From Bifidobacterium jacchi (lineage in GTDB: Bacteria > Actinomycetota > Actinomycetes > Actinomycetales > Bifidobacteriaceae), in contig NZ_RQSP01000003.1 of NCBI RefSeq assembly GCF_009078285.1, forward strand, positions 1-64,000: DNA of 64,000 nucleotides, in the 5' to 3' direction. The notes beneath the pieces were generated by a model that worked only from the letters and a program-made list of their open reading frames with translations, was not told the origin of the DNA and made no database searches. Shown piece by piece: positions 54,961-64,000 of this stretch. A program made the position numbers and the translations under genes. Numbering within the stretch: the first letter of the stretch is position 1; each line of letters starts with the position of its first letter.

Positions 54961-55917
54961 TCACACAAATAGCCGAATCACCGCCACTACGGATAGCGCG
55001 TAGACGAGCACGCTGAACGCGGACTGGCTGACGCGACGGGCCACCCAGCGCCCACAGAGCACGGCGATAATCACCAATGGAATCGTCCATGCCATCGCCG
55101 TGAAGTTCGCCCATGTAATCATGTTGAGGCCGATGGCGAACGGCAGCTTGACCATGTTGATGATGAGGTAGAACCATGCGGTGGTGCCGAGGAAGCGCAT
55201 GACCGACAGGTTTTCGGACAGGAAGTAGATGGAGGTGATCGGCCCGCCCGCGTTGGCCACCATCGTGGTGAAGCCGGCGAGAGCGCCGCACACCACGCGC
55301 TTGACGAACGCGAATGCGCGTGCCGCAGACCTCGGCGGCACGGTCGGCCCGTCATTCACCGAACCGTTCGCGGCCGCACTTGCCGCATCCGAGTCAGACT
55401 CGTCTGCGCACCGTCCGCCCTTGCCCGCAAATGCACCGGCAGCATCTCCAGCAACTTCACCGGCAGCATTTCCCATGGCGTGAATGTCGCGAGCGGCATC
55501 GACGGCATGGTCACTGTCATGCGCCTTCGACGCGCCCGCCCGTGAGCCGCAGACGAATCGTCGCCGCACCAGAGACAGGAAGTACATGCCCACGAACACC
55601 GCCAGAATCACGCCGATGGTCAAGCGCGTCACGGTGTCGTCCGCGACGAACAGGAATCCGGCGCCCGCCACGATGCCGATGGCGACGAACGGGAACAGGC
55701 GCAACAGCGTGCGGCGCGACACGTTGCCCCGGTACGCCCAGATGGCGCTCCAGTCGGCCACGATCGCCATGATGAGCGTGATGCCGGTGGCCTCCTTGGC
55801 GGGCATGACGGCGGTGAGCATGGCCACGGCGAGAATGCCCGCACCGGGTGCCAATGATTTATCCAATCCGTACAGTACCGCGGCGATCGCCACCATCGCC
55901 ATCACATCAACCGCCAT
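54961..55917 (-). CDS. TSUP-family (TauE/SafE) membrane transporter
   Basis: A 318-residue protein of eight or nine membrane helices: starts MAMVAIAAVLYGLDKSLAP, contains VANAGGPITSIYFLSENL and RFLGTTAWFYLIINMVKLPF, the hallmark of the TauE/SafE repeats. Between the halves is a hydrophilic, low-complexity insert of about 90 residues (about 120–212) rich in Ala, Gly, Asp and Ser, which is not typical. Such proteins export sulfite or other organosulfur anions. Confidence 0.85.
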   Translation of the reverse strand: MAVDVMAMVAIAAVLYGLDKSLAPGAGILAVAMLTAVMPAKEATGITLIMAIVADWSAIWAYRGNVSRRTLLRLFPFVAIGIVAGAGFLFVADDTVTRLTIGVILAVFVGMYFLSLVRRRFVCGSRAGASKAHDSDHAVDAARDIHAMGNAAGEVAGDAAGAFAGKGGRCADESDSDAASAAANGSVNDGPTVPPRSAARAFAFVKRVVCGALAGFTTMVANAGGPITSIYFLSENLSVMRFLGTTAWFYLIINMVKLPFAIGLNMITWANFTAMAWTIPLVIIAVLCGRWVARRVSQSAFSVLVYALSVVAVIRLFV

Positions 55918-56162
55918 TCGCGCCGACCTCTTTGCTTCTCATACCAGTGTCTTCAGCGTCCAACGTATCGTGGTCGCATGCCGATCGCATCACAACGGCG
56001 AACAAAATCGTCATAATGCCACGTCGTGTGGAGTTATTGCGCGCCCCACGGCAGCACCGCGCGGAATACCACGATATGCTGTTGCATTATCGGACCACGG
56101 CGATCGACAGATGACCGGTAGGAAGCAATCCGTACCGGTCGCAAATCGACCGCCCCGTCACC

Positions 56163-56486
56163 ATGGCAATATCCGCATGGAAATATCGTCACCGTGGAAA
56201 GGAGACCGCATGGCACGCCCCAGAGCCGACCACACTCAACACCGGCCAGCGGCTCGTCCTCGAATTCGCATCGAGTGACATACTGGGCATGATCGGCAAG
56301 GCGCAGACCCTGTTCACACCCGGGGGGATGGAATGGCCCGCTCGCTCAGCGATGCCTGACGTCGTAGCCCGGCTCATCAACTCGATCCGAACCGGTGACG
56401 CAGACGATGCCAGTGCAGACGACACCAGTACAGACGACACCAGTACAGACGCACAGAAGGAGTGGACACCATCGACGGGCTTCTGA
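56163..56486 (+). CDS. Doubtful small protein with DDTST repeats
   Basis: A 107-residue frame with LNTGQRLVLEFASSDILG, a Trp-containing middle and three in-frame copies of a five-residue repeat (DDASA, DDTST, DDTST) encoded by a 15-nt tandem repeat at 56403–56447. In-frame repeats support coding. The ATG is weak; a strong AAAGGAG at about 56200 serves an ATG at 56210 in another frame that stops after 22 codons, so a frameshift may have damaged the gene. The rest of the 55918–56509 region has no other gene. Confidence 0.35.
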   Translation: MAISAWKYRHRGKETAWHAPEPTTLNTGQRLVLEFASSDILGMIGKAQTLFTPGGMEWPARSAMPDVVARLINSIRTGDADDASADDTSTDDTSTDAQKEWTPSTGF

Positions 56487-56509
56487 CGGCGGCTATCTGA
56501 CGGAGACCA

Positions 56510-57553
56510 CTAGCGCCGCGTCTTCCCGTCGGCCGATTCCAGACTGCGCATCTTGAGGATGCTCGCAACCGCCGCGGTGCCCAGCGACACGATGATGACC
56601 ACCAACGACAGCCAGGTGGGCACCTCCGGCACGACCTCGATCGGATGGCCACCGTTGAGGAAGGGAAGCGTATTGCCGTGCAGCGCCTCCATGACGAGCT
56701 TGACGCCGATGAATCCGAGCACGACCGACAGGCCGACCGGCAGGTAGACGAGCTTGTCAAGGAGCGCGCCGAGCAGGAAGTACAGCTGCTGGAGGCCAAG
56801 CAGGGCGAACACGTTCGTGGTGAACACGATGAACGGGTCCTTGGTCAGGCCGAAGATGGCCGGAATCGAGTCGAACGCGAACATGACGTCGGTCGTGCCG
56901 ATGGCGAGGAAGACGACCAGCATCGGAGTGAAGTACTTCACACCGTCCTTCTCGGTGCGCAGTCTCTCGCCGTCGTATTCGCTGGAAATGCGCATCACCT
57001 TGCGCAGCACCCGGATGATGCCGTTCTCGTGATACTCCTCGTCGTCATCATGACCGGTCGCGAGTTTGAGCGCCGTGACGATCAGGAATGCGCCGAAGAT
57101 GAAGAAGATCCATGTGAACCGCTGGATCAGCGCCGCGCCGATGAGGATGAAGATGCCGCGCAGAATAAGCGCGACGGTGATGCCGACTGACAGCACGTAC
57201 TTCTGCAGCACTTTCGGCACGGCGAAGTTCGACATGATGATGACGAACACGAACAGATTGTCGACGCTCAGCGAGTATTCGGTGAGCCAGCCGGAATAGA
57301 ATTCGACGGCGGGCTTCGCTCCTGCGAACGCCCACATGAGACCGCCGAAGATCAGCGCAGCCACGACGAAGAACGCGATATGCTGCACGCATTCCTTCGT
57401 GGACGGCACATGCGGCTTACGGCCGATGACGAAAAGGTCCACGACGAAGAACGCGCCGAGCACCACGAACGTGGCGATCATGAAAGCAAGAGGAGTTTCA
57501 GACATGGCCCCCAGCATAGGCACAGGCGCTGACCCACCGGGCGAATCGGTCAT
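56510..57553 (-). CDS. TerC-family integral membrane protein
   Basis: A 347-residue protein with seven to eight membrane helices and the TerC signature [15 protein letters not shown] and [21 protein letters not shown], whose acidic residues lie in the membrane. TerC proteins are linked to metal, notably manganese, export to exoenzymes. ATG 57553 overlaps the uvrB stop (ATGA), so it is translated with it; ATG 57505 is a second possible start. Confidence 0.9.
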   Translation of the reverse strand: MTDSPGGSAPVPMLGAMSETPLAFMIATFVVLGAFFVVDLFVIGRKPHVPSTKECVQHIAFFVVAALIFGGLMWAFAGAKPAVEFYSGWLTEYSLSVDNLFVFVIIMSNFAVPKVLQKYVLSVGITVALILRGIFILIGAALIQRFTWIFFIFGAFLIVTALKLATGHDDDEEYHENGIIRVLRKVMRISSEYDGERLRTEKDGVKYFTPMLVVFLAIGTTDVMFAFDSIPAIFGLTKDPFIVFTTNVFALLGLQQLYFLLGALLDKLVYLPVGLSVVLGFIGVKLVMEALHGNTLPFLNGGHPIEVVPEVPTWLSLVVIIVSLGTAAVASILKMRSLESADGKTRR

Positions 57554-59661
57554 TTGCTCGCCTCCGTGATCTGCCGCAGCTCCTTCTTGAGATCGCGGAT
57601 CTCGTCTCGCAGACGCGCCGCCAATTCGAACTGGAGCTGTTCGGCCGCGGTGTGCATCTGTTCGGACAGCTGACGGATGAGGTCGGCGAGATCCTGCGCA
57701 GGCAGTCCAGCCTTGAGGATCTCCTCGTGACGCTTGTCCGCCTCGCGTCTGTCGAATGCTGGCACGCCAAGATGCGTATTGCCGGCCTTGCCCGCATTGC
57801 GATAGCCTCCCGCCAGCAGCGTGGCCGTATCGACGTCCTCCTTGGCGAGCATGTCGTTGACGTCGCTGATCTTCTTGATGAGCGGCTTGGGATCGATGTG
57901 ATGCGCCTTGTTGTATGCGATCTGCTTGTCGCGACGGCGTTCGGTCTCGTCGATGGCCTTGCGCATCGCGTCGGTCGTCTCGTCGGCGTACATGATGACC
58001 GTTCCCGACACGTTTCGAGCCGCGCGTCCGATCGTCTGGATCAGCGAGCGGTACGAGCGCAGGAACCCCTCCTTGTCGGCGTCGAGGATCGCCACCAGCG
58101 AGACCTCGGGAAGGTCGAGTCCCTCGCGCAGCAGGTTGATGCCGACGATCACGTCGATCTTGCCCTCGCGCAGCTGGCGCAGTAGTTCGACGCGCCGCAG
58201 CGTGTCCACGTCGGAGTGCAGATACTCGACCTTGATGCCGCGTTCGACCAGATAGTCGGTAAGATCCTCGGCCATCTTCTTGGTGAGCGTGGTCACCAGC
58301 GCACGCTCGTTGCGTGCGACCCGATCCTTGATCTCGGCGAGCAGATCGTCGATCTGCCCTTTGGTCGGCCGCACCTCGACCTTGGGATCGAGCAGTCCGG
58401 TCGGGCGGATGATCTGCTCGACCACGCCGTCGGCCAGTCCCAGCTCATAGTCGCCGGGCGTTGCGGACAGATACACCGTCTGGCCGATGCGATCGAGGAA
58501 TTCCGGCCATTTGAGCGGCCTGTTGTCCATAGCGGAGGGCAGACGGAACCCGAAGTCCACGAGCGTGCGCTTGCGCGACGCATCCCCCTCGTACATGGCG
58601 CCGATCTGCGGCACGGTGACGTGGGATTCGTCGATGACGAGCAGAAAGTCGTCAGGGAAGAAGTCGAGCAGCGTATGCGGCGGCGTGCCCGGCGCACGCC
58701 CGTCGAAATGCCGTGAATAGTTCTCGACCCCCGAACACACGCCGACCTGGGTGAGCATCTCCAGATCGTAGGTGGTGCGCATCTCCAGACGCTGCGCCTC
58801 AAGCTCCTTGCCCTGCTTGCGCAGTTCGGCCAGCCGATCGTCCAGTTCGGCGCGAATGGTCTTCAACGCGCGCTCCATGCGTTCCGGGCCCGCCACATAA
58901 TGCGATGCGGGAAAGATGTGCACTTCGCTCTCATGGTCGATCACATCGCCGGTCAGCGGGTGAAGCGTGGAGATGCGATCGATCTCGTCGCCGAAGAACT
59001 CGATGCGGATGGCAAGCTCCTCATAGACCGGAATGATCTCCACGGTGTCGCCGCGCACGCGGAACGTGCCGCGCGTGAAGGCGATGTCGTTGCGCTTGTA
59101 CTGCATTTCGACGAACCGACGCAGCAGCTGGTCGCGGTCGATCTGCTGGCCCTCCCTGAGAAACAGCATGCGCCCGGCATACTCCTCGGGCGTACCCAGA
59201 CCATAGATGCAGGACACCGTGGCGACGACCACGCAGTCGCGGCGCGTGAGCAGATTCGCCGTGGCAGCGTGCCGCAGCCGCTCCACGTCGTCATTGATGT
59301 TGGAGTCCTTTTCGATGTATGTATCGGTCTGGGGAATGTATGCCTCGGGCTGGTAGTAGTCGTAGTAGCTCACGAAATAGCTGATCGCGTTGTCGGGCAT
59401 GAGCTCGCGGAACTCGGCGCACAGCTGCGCCGCCAGCGTCTTGTTCGGCTCGATGATGAGCGTGGGCCGCTGCAGCCGCTCGATGAGCCACGCCGTGGTC
59501 GCCGTCTTGCCTGTACCGGTCGCGCCCATCAGCACGACGTCCTTCTCTCCGTCCTCGATGCGACGCGCCAGCTCCTCGATGGCCTGCGGCTGATCGCCGG
59601 ACGGCTTGTACGGCGATTTGACGACAAACGGCTTGTTCGTCCGCTCGATATTGAATCCCAT
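57550..59661 (-). CDS. uvrB: Excinuclease ABC subunit B
   Basis: A 703-residue helicase-like repair protein: Walker [16 protein letters not shown], the beta-hairpin [36 protein letters not shown], the helicase motif [21 protein letters not shown], and the C-terminal UVR domain ([17 protein letters not shown]). It loads onto damaged DNA with UvrA and recruits UvrC. ATG 59661 has GGAGG upstream and the family start [12 protein letters not shown]; longer frame upstream is not needed. Confidence 0.97.
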   Translation of the reverse strand: MGFNIERTNKPFVVKSPYKPSGDQPQAIEELARRIEDGEKDVVLMGATGTGKTATTAWLIERLQRPTLIIEPNKTLAAQLCAEFRELMPDNAISYFVSYYDYYQPEAYIPQTDTYIEKDSNINDDVERLRHAATANLLTRRDCVVVATVSCIYGLGTPEEYAGRMLFLREGQQIDRDQLLRRFVEMQYKRNDIAFTRGTFRVRGDTVEIIPVYEELAIRIEFFGDEIDRISTLHPLTGDVIDHESEVHIFPASHYVAGPERMERALKTIRAELDDRLAELRKQGKELEAQRLEMRTTYDLEMLTQVGVCSGVENYSRHFDGRAPGTPPHTLLDFFPDDFLLVIDESHVTVPQIGAMYEGDASRKRTLVDFGFRLPSAMDNRPLKWPEFLDRIGQTVYLSATPGDYELGLADGVVEQIIRPTGLLDPKVEVRPTKGQIDDLLAEIKDRVARNERALVTTLTKKMAEDLTDYLVERGIKVEYLHSDVDTLRRVELLRQLREGKIDVIVGINLLREGLDLPEVSLVAILDADKEGFLRSYRSLIQTIGRAARNVSGTVIMYADETTDAMRKAIDETERRRDKQIAYNKAHHIDPKPLIKKISDVNDMLAKEDVDTATLLAGGYRNAGKAGNTHLGVPAFDRREADKRHEEILKAGLPAQDLADLIRQLSEQMHTAAEQLQFELAARLRDEIRDLKKELRQITEASK

Positions 59662-59946
59662 CCTCGCCTCCTGACCTCTCCGCCGACCACACACGCATAT
59701 GGTCGACCAACTTGCAACCACCGTACCAACAACGTCGTACATCTGTTCGATTTGCCGTGTCGCGTCAACGACCCTGCCGAGGCACCCCCGAGCACCCGCC
59801 CGTCACGCAACCTGTCACGCAATCCAACACATAATCCGCACAACCCCATGCCAACGGCTCAATACCATCATTTTCACCCCCTCCCGCATAGCAACGACCC
59901 CATACATGCGCGATAAAACGGCATGCACTGCGGTACACTGTCGAGC

Positions 59947-61260
59947 ATGTTCTTTGAAATCGCGTTAGGAAGATTCCTGAAACAACTTGCGAAGGTGAAG
60001 GGAACCGGCGGCTCCGCGTTCCCCGGCCATGTGCTGGAGCGCATGGACCCCGCGTTCATCTCCAAGGCCCTGCGCCAGGTGCGCAAGGGCATCGTCGTGA
60101 TCGTCGGCACCAACGGCAAGACGACCACATCCCGTCTGATCGCCGAGCTGCTGCGCGCGCACGGATACAAGGTGTTCAACAACCCCACCGGCTCGAACTG
60201 GATCCGCGGCGTCAACTCGGCGCTGCTCGACTACCTGTCCCCCACCGGCAAGCTCGACATCGACTATGCCGTGATCGAACTTGACGAGGGCCATTCCAAT
60301 CGCTTCATCTCCCGCGTCAGGCCGAACTGGTGCGTGGTGCTCAACGCGCAGCGCGACCAGATGGACCGCTTCGAGGAGATCGACATGATCACCCAGCTGC
60401 TGCGCAACGTCGCGAAGTCCTGCGATCGTGGCGTGGTGCTGAACCACGACGACGACCGCATCGTCACCATCGCCGACGACATCGAGACGCCGGTCTCCTA
60501 CTTCCGCGTCGCCGACGACCTCAAACCGATGTTCCCCTCCGACAACGAGCTGCTCGACTCGATGCTGGGCATCGAAACCGAGAAGGTCAAGGACACGCAT
60601 CGCTCCGACGACGACGTGGAACTCGTTTCGGTCGGGCGCGGCACTGCGTCGTTCAAGTACGACGGCGAGACGTTCACGACCCCGGTCACGCTCGAAGGCG
60701 CCTACAACCAGCAGAACACCGCCGCGGCGATCGCCGTCGTCAAGCGTATGATCGGCGACAATCTCAGCCACGAGGCGATCACGAAGGCGCTCACTCAGGT
60801 CAAGCCGGCGTTCGGCCGCGCCGAATCGATGATCTACAATGACCAGCCACTTGAGATCACCATGGTCAAGAACGTGGCCGGATTCCGCGCCGCGCTCAGC
60901 TCCTTCGACGCCAAGGGCTGGGCCACGATGACGATGAACAACGACACGTATGCCGACAGCCGCGACATGAGCTGGATCTGGGACGTGGACATGTCGTCGC
61001 TGCGCGAAGGCGGCGTCGATATGGTCGCGGGAGTGCGCGCCTACGAGATGGCGCTCCGCCTCGCCTACGACGAGGTGCCGGTCCGCGCCGTCGAGGAGGA
61101 CATCTTCAAGGCGTTCGAGCGGTTCTGCGACGAACATCCCGATCAGCCCAAGCGCGTCTACGGCTCCTACACGGCCATCCTCGCGCTGCGCACGCAATAT
61201 CTTGAGGCCGCCGCAGGGCTTGATCCCGCAGGCATTGGCATAGTCGAATGGAAGTACTGA
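59947..61260 (+). CDS. murT: Lipid II isoglutaminyl synthase subunit MurT
   Basis: A 437-residue Mur-ligase-type protein: Walker A IVGTNGKTTTSRL (near 53), GSNWIRGVNSAL, YAVIELDEGHSNRF, and the C-terminal DUF1727 domain (TMTMNNDTYADSRDMSWIWD). MurT activates the D-Glu carboxyl in lipid II for amidation by ammonia from GatD. The zinc-ribbon Cys pairs found in S. aureus-type MurT are absent here (only three scattered Cys). A −10-like TACACT ends 7 nt before ATG 59947, suggesting leaderless translation. Confidence 0.92.
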   Translation: MFFEIALGRFLKQLAKVKGTGGSAFPGHVLERMDPAFISKALRQVRKGIVVIVGTNGKTTTSRLIAELLRAHGYKVFNNPTGSNWIRGVNSALLDYLSPTGKLDIDYAVIELDEGHSNRFISRVRPNWCVVLNAQRDQMDRFEEIDMITQLLRNVAKSCDRGVVLNHDDDRIVTIADDIETPVSYFRVADDLKPMFPSDNELLDSMLGIETEKVKDTHRSDDDVELVSVGRGTASFKYDGETFTTPVTLEGAYNQQNTAAAIAVVKRMIGDNLSHEAITKALTQVKPAFGRAESMIYNDQPLEITMVKNVAGFRAALSSFDAKGWATMTMNNDTYADSRDMSWIWDVDMSSLREGGVDMVAGVRAYEMALRLAYDEVPVRAVEEDIFKAFERFCDEHPDQPKRVYGSYTAILALRTQYLEAAAGLDPAGIGIVEWKY

Positions 61261-61262
61261 AC

Positions 61263-62018
61263 ATGACCAGCGAACGCATCATCACCATCCTCATCCCCTT
61301 CCCGAAGGAGCTGGACGTCAACGGCGACTTCGGCAACATCCAGACGATTCAGCGCCGCCTGACCTGGTATGGCTATACGCCGAAGATCGCGGTCTGGCAG
61401 GGCGGCCAGCTGCCGACGAACATCGACATCATGCTCACCGGCGGCGGCATGGACTCGGGGCTCAAGGCCGTGTATCCGCATTTCACCGAGCACAGGGCCG
61501 ATTTCAAGGCGATGGCAGCCGATGGCGTGGCCATGCTGCTGGTCGGCGGCATGTACCAGATGTTCGGCCGCTCGTTCATGCTCGACGGCAACAAGCTGGA
61601 GGGGCTCGCCCTGCTGGACGTGACGTCGGGCAAGGCTCCGGAGAAGTACGACGGCAACATCGTCGCTCAGTCGAGCCGCTTCGGCGAGGTCGTCGGCTAC
61701 GAGATCCACGAGACCGTCACCAAGCTCGGCCCGACCGCCACACCGCTGTGCGAGACGGTGACCAAGGGCACCGGCAACAACGCCGACGACCATAACGAGG
61801 GCGTGATCGCGGGAACGCTGATCGGAACGTACATGAACGGACCGATTCTGCCGAAGAATCCCGCCGTCGCCGACTATCTGATCGAAGCGGCCGCCAAGCA
61901 CCGCTATGGCTCCTTCGAGCCGACCGCCAAGCCGGAGAACTTCCCGGTCGCCGCGTTCATCGACAACGCCCGCAAGGTCGCCGCCAGCCGACCGATCATG
62001 CAGGCCGCGCGCATCTGA
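61263..62018 (+). CDS. gatD: GatD-like glutamine amidotransferase lacking catalytic Cys and His
   Basis: A 251-residue class I amidotransferase fold partner of MurT. The family nucleophile in ICGGYQ is replaced (LLVGGMYQ, residues 92–99; no Cys), and the His of GTYLHGP is Asn (GTYMNGP, N192). The only Cys is C163 in a different place. Other conserved parts remain (LTGGGMDSG, VVGYEIHE, LPKNPAVADYL). So glutaminase activity is probably lost. It begins 2 nt after murT, and ends at a strong terminator. ATG 61248 is a second possible start. Confidence 0.9.
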   Translation: MTSERIITILIPFPKELDVNGDFGNIQTIQRRLTWYGYTPKIAVWQGGQLPTNIDIMLTGGGMDSGLKAVYPHFTEHRADFKAMAADGVAMLLVGGMYQMFGRSFMLDGNKLEGLALLDVTSGKAPEKYDGNIVAQSSRFGEVVGYEIHETVTKLGPTATPLCETVTKGTGNNADDHNEGVIAGTLIGTYMNGPILPKNPAVADYLIEAAAKHRYGSFEPTAKPENFPVAAFIDNARKVAASRPIMQAARI

Positions 62019-62080
62019 TACATCACCACACATTGGCAACGCCGTAGGCATCCGTCAGAACGCCGCCGACAGCGTTTCCA

Positions 62081-62130
62081 ATGAATCGGGGCGGTTTGCG
62101 ATTCCAAGGTCGCAAACCGCCCCGATTCAT
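62081..62130. terminator. Bidirectional terminator between gatD and coaE
   Basis: A perfect 21-bp stem (62081–62101 with 62110–62130) and an 8-nt loop between two convergent genes. The coaE stop codon lies inside the right arm. It should end both transcripts. Confidence 0.85.
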
Positions 62131-62831
62131 ATCTGCAGCCGAGGCCGACTAGTCGACGATGACCGCCTGCGCGCGTCCTTCACCCACCCCGCATACAGTC
62201 GGTCCACCTGCGCCAGCATGTCGGGCAAAGGCTGGGTCGCGTCGATAATGATGTCGGCGATCGCGCGACGTTCGGATACACTGGATTGGTGACGAATGCG
62301 GTCCTCGGCCTGTGCGCGGCTCATACCACGCGTCGCCATCATGCGAGCGATGCGCATTCCGGCCGGTGCCTCGACCGTTACGATATGGTCGAATCGGAAC
62401 GGGATCGAGTCGATCACTTCAGCCAGCAGCGGTATGTCATGGACCACGATTTGCACAGCGCCGACGGCATCATCGCCATCAGCGGCACTGGCATCGGCAC
62501 CGTCGTGTCTGACCGATAGCGCTGCGCGCTCCAGCCGCTCGGCCTCGGCATAGATCAGCGGATGTTCGATGGTGTTCAACCGTTCGAGAGCGTCGGCCGG
62601 TGCGTCGGGGCCGAATACATGCTCGGCCATCCATCCACGGTTCATCGTGCCGTCCGGGGCCAAGGCATTCGGTCCAAATGTCTCAACGATGCGACGCAGC
62701 CCGACACTGCCGGGTGCCACGACCTGCCGCGCCAACTGGTCATAGTCGATCAGCGTCGCGCCAAGCTCGGCGAAGCGATGCGACACCGTGGTCTTGCCCG
62801 CGGCGATGCCCCCGGTCAGCCCTATCCTCAT
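62127..62831 (-). CDS. coaE: Dephospho-CoA kinase
   Basis: A 234-residue P-loop kinase: MRIGLTGGIAAGKTTVSHRF, the DYDQLARQVV motif and RHQSSVSERRAIAD. It adds the 3'-phosphate in the last step of CoA synthesis. The insert of about 30 residues rich in Asp and Ala (HDGADASAADGDDAVG) lies near the usual LPLL region. ATG 62831 follows GAGGAAG by 4 nt. The upstream repeat array (62878–63040) lies in its leader. Confidence 0.93.
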   Translation of the reverse strand: MRIGLTGGIAAGKTTVSHRFAELGATLIDYDQLARQVVAPGSVGLRRIVETFGPNALAPDGTMNRGWMAEHVFGPDAPADALERLNTIEHPLIYAEAERLERAALSVRHDGADASAADGDDAVGAVQIVVHDIPLLAEVIDSIPFRFDHIVTVEAPAGMRIARMMATRGMSRAQAEDRIRHQSSVSERRAIADIIIDATQPLPDMLAQVDRLYAGWVKDARRRSSSTSRPRLQI

Positions 62832-62877
62832 GAACTTCCTCATACACGCCATGCTAATACGTGACACCCAGTTCCGC

Positions 62878-63040
62878 CCCATGATGCAGGGAACCTCCCA
62901 TGATGCAGGGATTTCCGCATGATGTAGGGATGCCAAATCCAAGAATGGCGGAAAACCGCCATTCTCCATCACTACACCATGGGAAGATCCCTACACCATG
63001 TGGAGAACACTACATCATGGGAAGATCCCTGCACCGTGGA
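62878..63040. repeat. Opposed arrays of 15-nt units at 19-nt period around a central hairpin, sister element
   Basis: Left arm: three units CCCATGATGCAGGGA type, starting at 62878, 62897 and 62916. Right arm: four reverse-complement units (TCACTACACCATGGG type) starting at 62969, 62988, 63007 and 63026. Each step is exactly 19 nt. The centre is a perfect 10-bp hairpin AGAATGGCGG-AAAA-CCGCCATTCT (62942–62965). The unit consensus is shared with 35502–35702. Confidence 0.95.
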
Positions 63041-63089
63041 AGAGCGCCGCGCCTCGAAAGGGATATGCAAAACAGGCGCGCATACGAAG

Positions 63090-63115
63090 AAACCCGACCG
63101 CGATGGGTCGGGTTT
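63090..63115 (-). terminator. rpsA terminator
   Basis: A perfect 10-bp stem AAACCCGACC/GGTCGGGTTT (63090–63099 and 63106–63115) with a 6-nt loop, about 88 nt downstream of the rpsA stop on the minus strand, followed by a T-rich stretch in that direction. Confidence 0.85.
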
Positions 63116-63202
63116 CCATATGCGCTAAGCGCCAAATGCTAGTGCTAGCCTCACGCTATGCACTGGCAACTAGTGCCAGCGGCTGACAGCCGTGCAGCGA
63201 AC

Positions 63203-64000
63203 TCACTTGCCGAGCAGCTGGTCGCGCAGAGCGGCAAGCTGATCGGAGTCGGCGAGGGTGCCGGTGGAGGTGTTCTCGGAGGAGTAGTTCGAGGTCTCCT
63301 CGACCGGAGCGGCCTTGCGCTCCTTGGGAGCCTGGCCATCCTCGGCGGCGGAGGCGGCGGCGTTCTCCAGCTCCTTGGCGACGAACGCCTTGTGCTGCTC
63401 CCACAGATCGTGGGCGGCCGCGTACTGGGCCTCCCACTCCTCGCGCTGCTTCTCGTATCCGGCGATCCACTCGTTGGTGTTCGGGTCGAAGCCCTCCGGG
63501 TACTTGTAGTTGCCTTCCTCGTCGTACTCGGCCGGCATGCCGTACAGCGCCGGATCGAAGTCCTCGGAGTTCGGGTCGACGGAGTCGTTGGCCTGCTTGA
63601 GCGACAGGGAGATGCGGCGACGATCGAGATCGACGTCGATCACCTTGACGAACACCTCTTCGCCCGGCTTGACGACGGTCTCCGGGTTCTCGACGTGACG
63701 GTTGGCGAGCTCGGAGATGTGCACCAGGCCCTCGATGCCGTCCTCGACGGAGATGAAGACACCGAACTGGACGATCTTGGTGACCTTGCCCTTGACGATC
63801 TGGCCGGGGACGTGGGTGCGGGCGAAGCGCTGCCACGGATCTTCCTGAGTGGCCTTGAGCGACAGGGAGATGCGCTCGCGATCGAGATCGACGTCGAGCA
63901 CCTCGACGGTGACCTTGTCGCCGACCTTGACGACCTCGGACGGGTGGTCGATGTGCTTCCAAGACAGCTCGGAGACGTGGATCAGGCCGTCAACGCCACC
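63203..64000 (-). CDS. rpsA: 30S ribosomal protein S1, C-terminal part
   Basis: The frame is open across the window edge; 265 residues are visible. It holds part of one S1 domain (GLIHVSELSWKHIDHPSEVVKVGD), a full S1 repeat (VPGQIVKGKVTKIVQFGVFISVEDGIEGLVHISELANRHVE) and an acidic, disordered tail ending LRDQLLGK. S1 binds mRNA on the small subunit. The start lies right of 64000. The tail is longer than in enterics, as in other actinobacteria. Confidence 0.95.
   Translation of the reverse strand, partial: GGVDGLIHVSELSWKHIDHPSEVVKVGDKVTVEVLDVDLDRERISLSLKATQEDPWQRFARTHVPGQIVKGKVTKIVQFGVFISVEDGIEGLVHISELANRHVENPETVVKPGEEVFVKVIDVDLDRRRISLSLKQANDSVDPNSEDFDPALYGMPAEYDEEGNYKYPEGFDPNTNEWIAGYEKQREEWEAQYAAAHDLWEQHKAFVAKELENAAASAAEDGQAPKERKAAPVEETSNYSSENTSTGTLADSDQLAALRDQLLGK

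Overview
The window reads as a high-GC Gram-positive chromosome of the genus Bifidobacterium (Actinobacteria). Supporting markers are RbpA, a HelY-type helicase, the block pgsA–DUF881–sbp–DUF881–FHA(GarA)–MerR(FtsR) that is also seen in mycobacteria, MurT/GatD, a eukaryotic-type UDP-glucose pyrophosphorylase and a fused TrpC-TrpB. The species cannot be fixed from sequence alone. I found no tRNA or rRNA gene and no CRISPR array.

Layout. 1–6.1 kb is accessory DNA of lower GC: an IS607-type element (tnpA/tnpB) has cut off an S8 (subtilase) peptidase gene that belongs with an AAA+ ATPase. Upstream lie two small unknown genes, a frameshifted DUF4417 gene and a HigBA-type toxin–antitoxin pair. 6.1–13 kb holds a decayed membrane protein, a DUF2975/XRE pair, a sugar-type acetyltransferase, and a MarR regulator with a heterodimeric ABC exporter behind a clear palindromic operator. 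13–23 kb is core-like: MsrAB, UDP-glucose pyrophosphorylase, a WYL regulator, HelY, RbpA and a HAD phosphatase. 23–27 kb is the cell-division/envelope block on the minus strand. 27–33.6 kb is a minus-strand biosynthetic run trpCB–trpA–lgt–rpe–hisE–hisG, with a structured hairpin in most of its gaps. 33.6–36.7 kb has endonuclease IV, nicotinamidase, a repeat element and two small genes.

36.8–45.6 kb is a second accessory region. It holds a 1085-residue TOTE-type primase–helicase–PLD protein, a GNAT, a YedK/HMCES protein, a DUF4143 ATPase, a DUF2316 protein, an orphan HicB-like protein and an unknown 438-residue protein. 45.6–49.2 kb has a second-type UvrA and a LysR regulator. 49.2–53.4 kb is a gene graveyard with broken acetyltransferase, membrane-protein, FtsX-permease and DUF4143 fragments around one intact DUF234 ATPase. 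53.4–64 kb returns to core-like genes: cupin, methyltransferase, TSUP transporter, TerC–UvrB, MurT–GatD, CoaE and the end of ribosomal protein S1.

The most unusual signals are these. (1) Two intergenic elements (35502–35702 and 62878–63040) are built from 15-nt units at an exact 19-nt period, in two opposed arms around a central hairpin. (2) The GatD protein lacks the catalytic Cys and His of its family. (3) The peptidase of an AAA–S8 module is severed by IS607 just before its catalytic domain. (4) The TOTE protein has a decayed nuclease motif. (5) An inverted, eroded second copy of the acetyltransferase/membrane-protein locus lies about 43 kb from the first.
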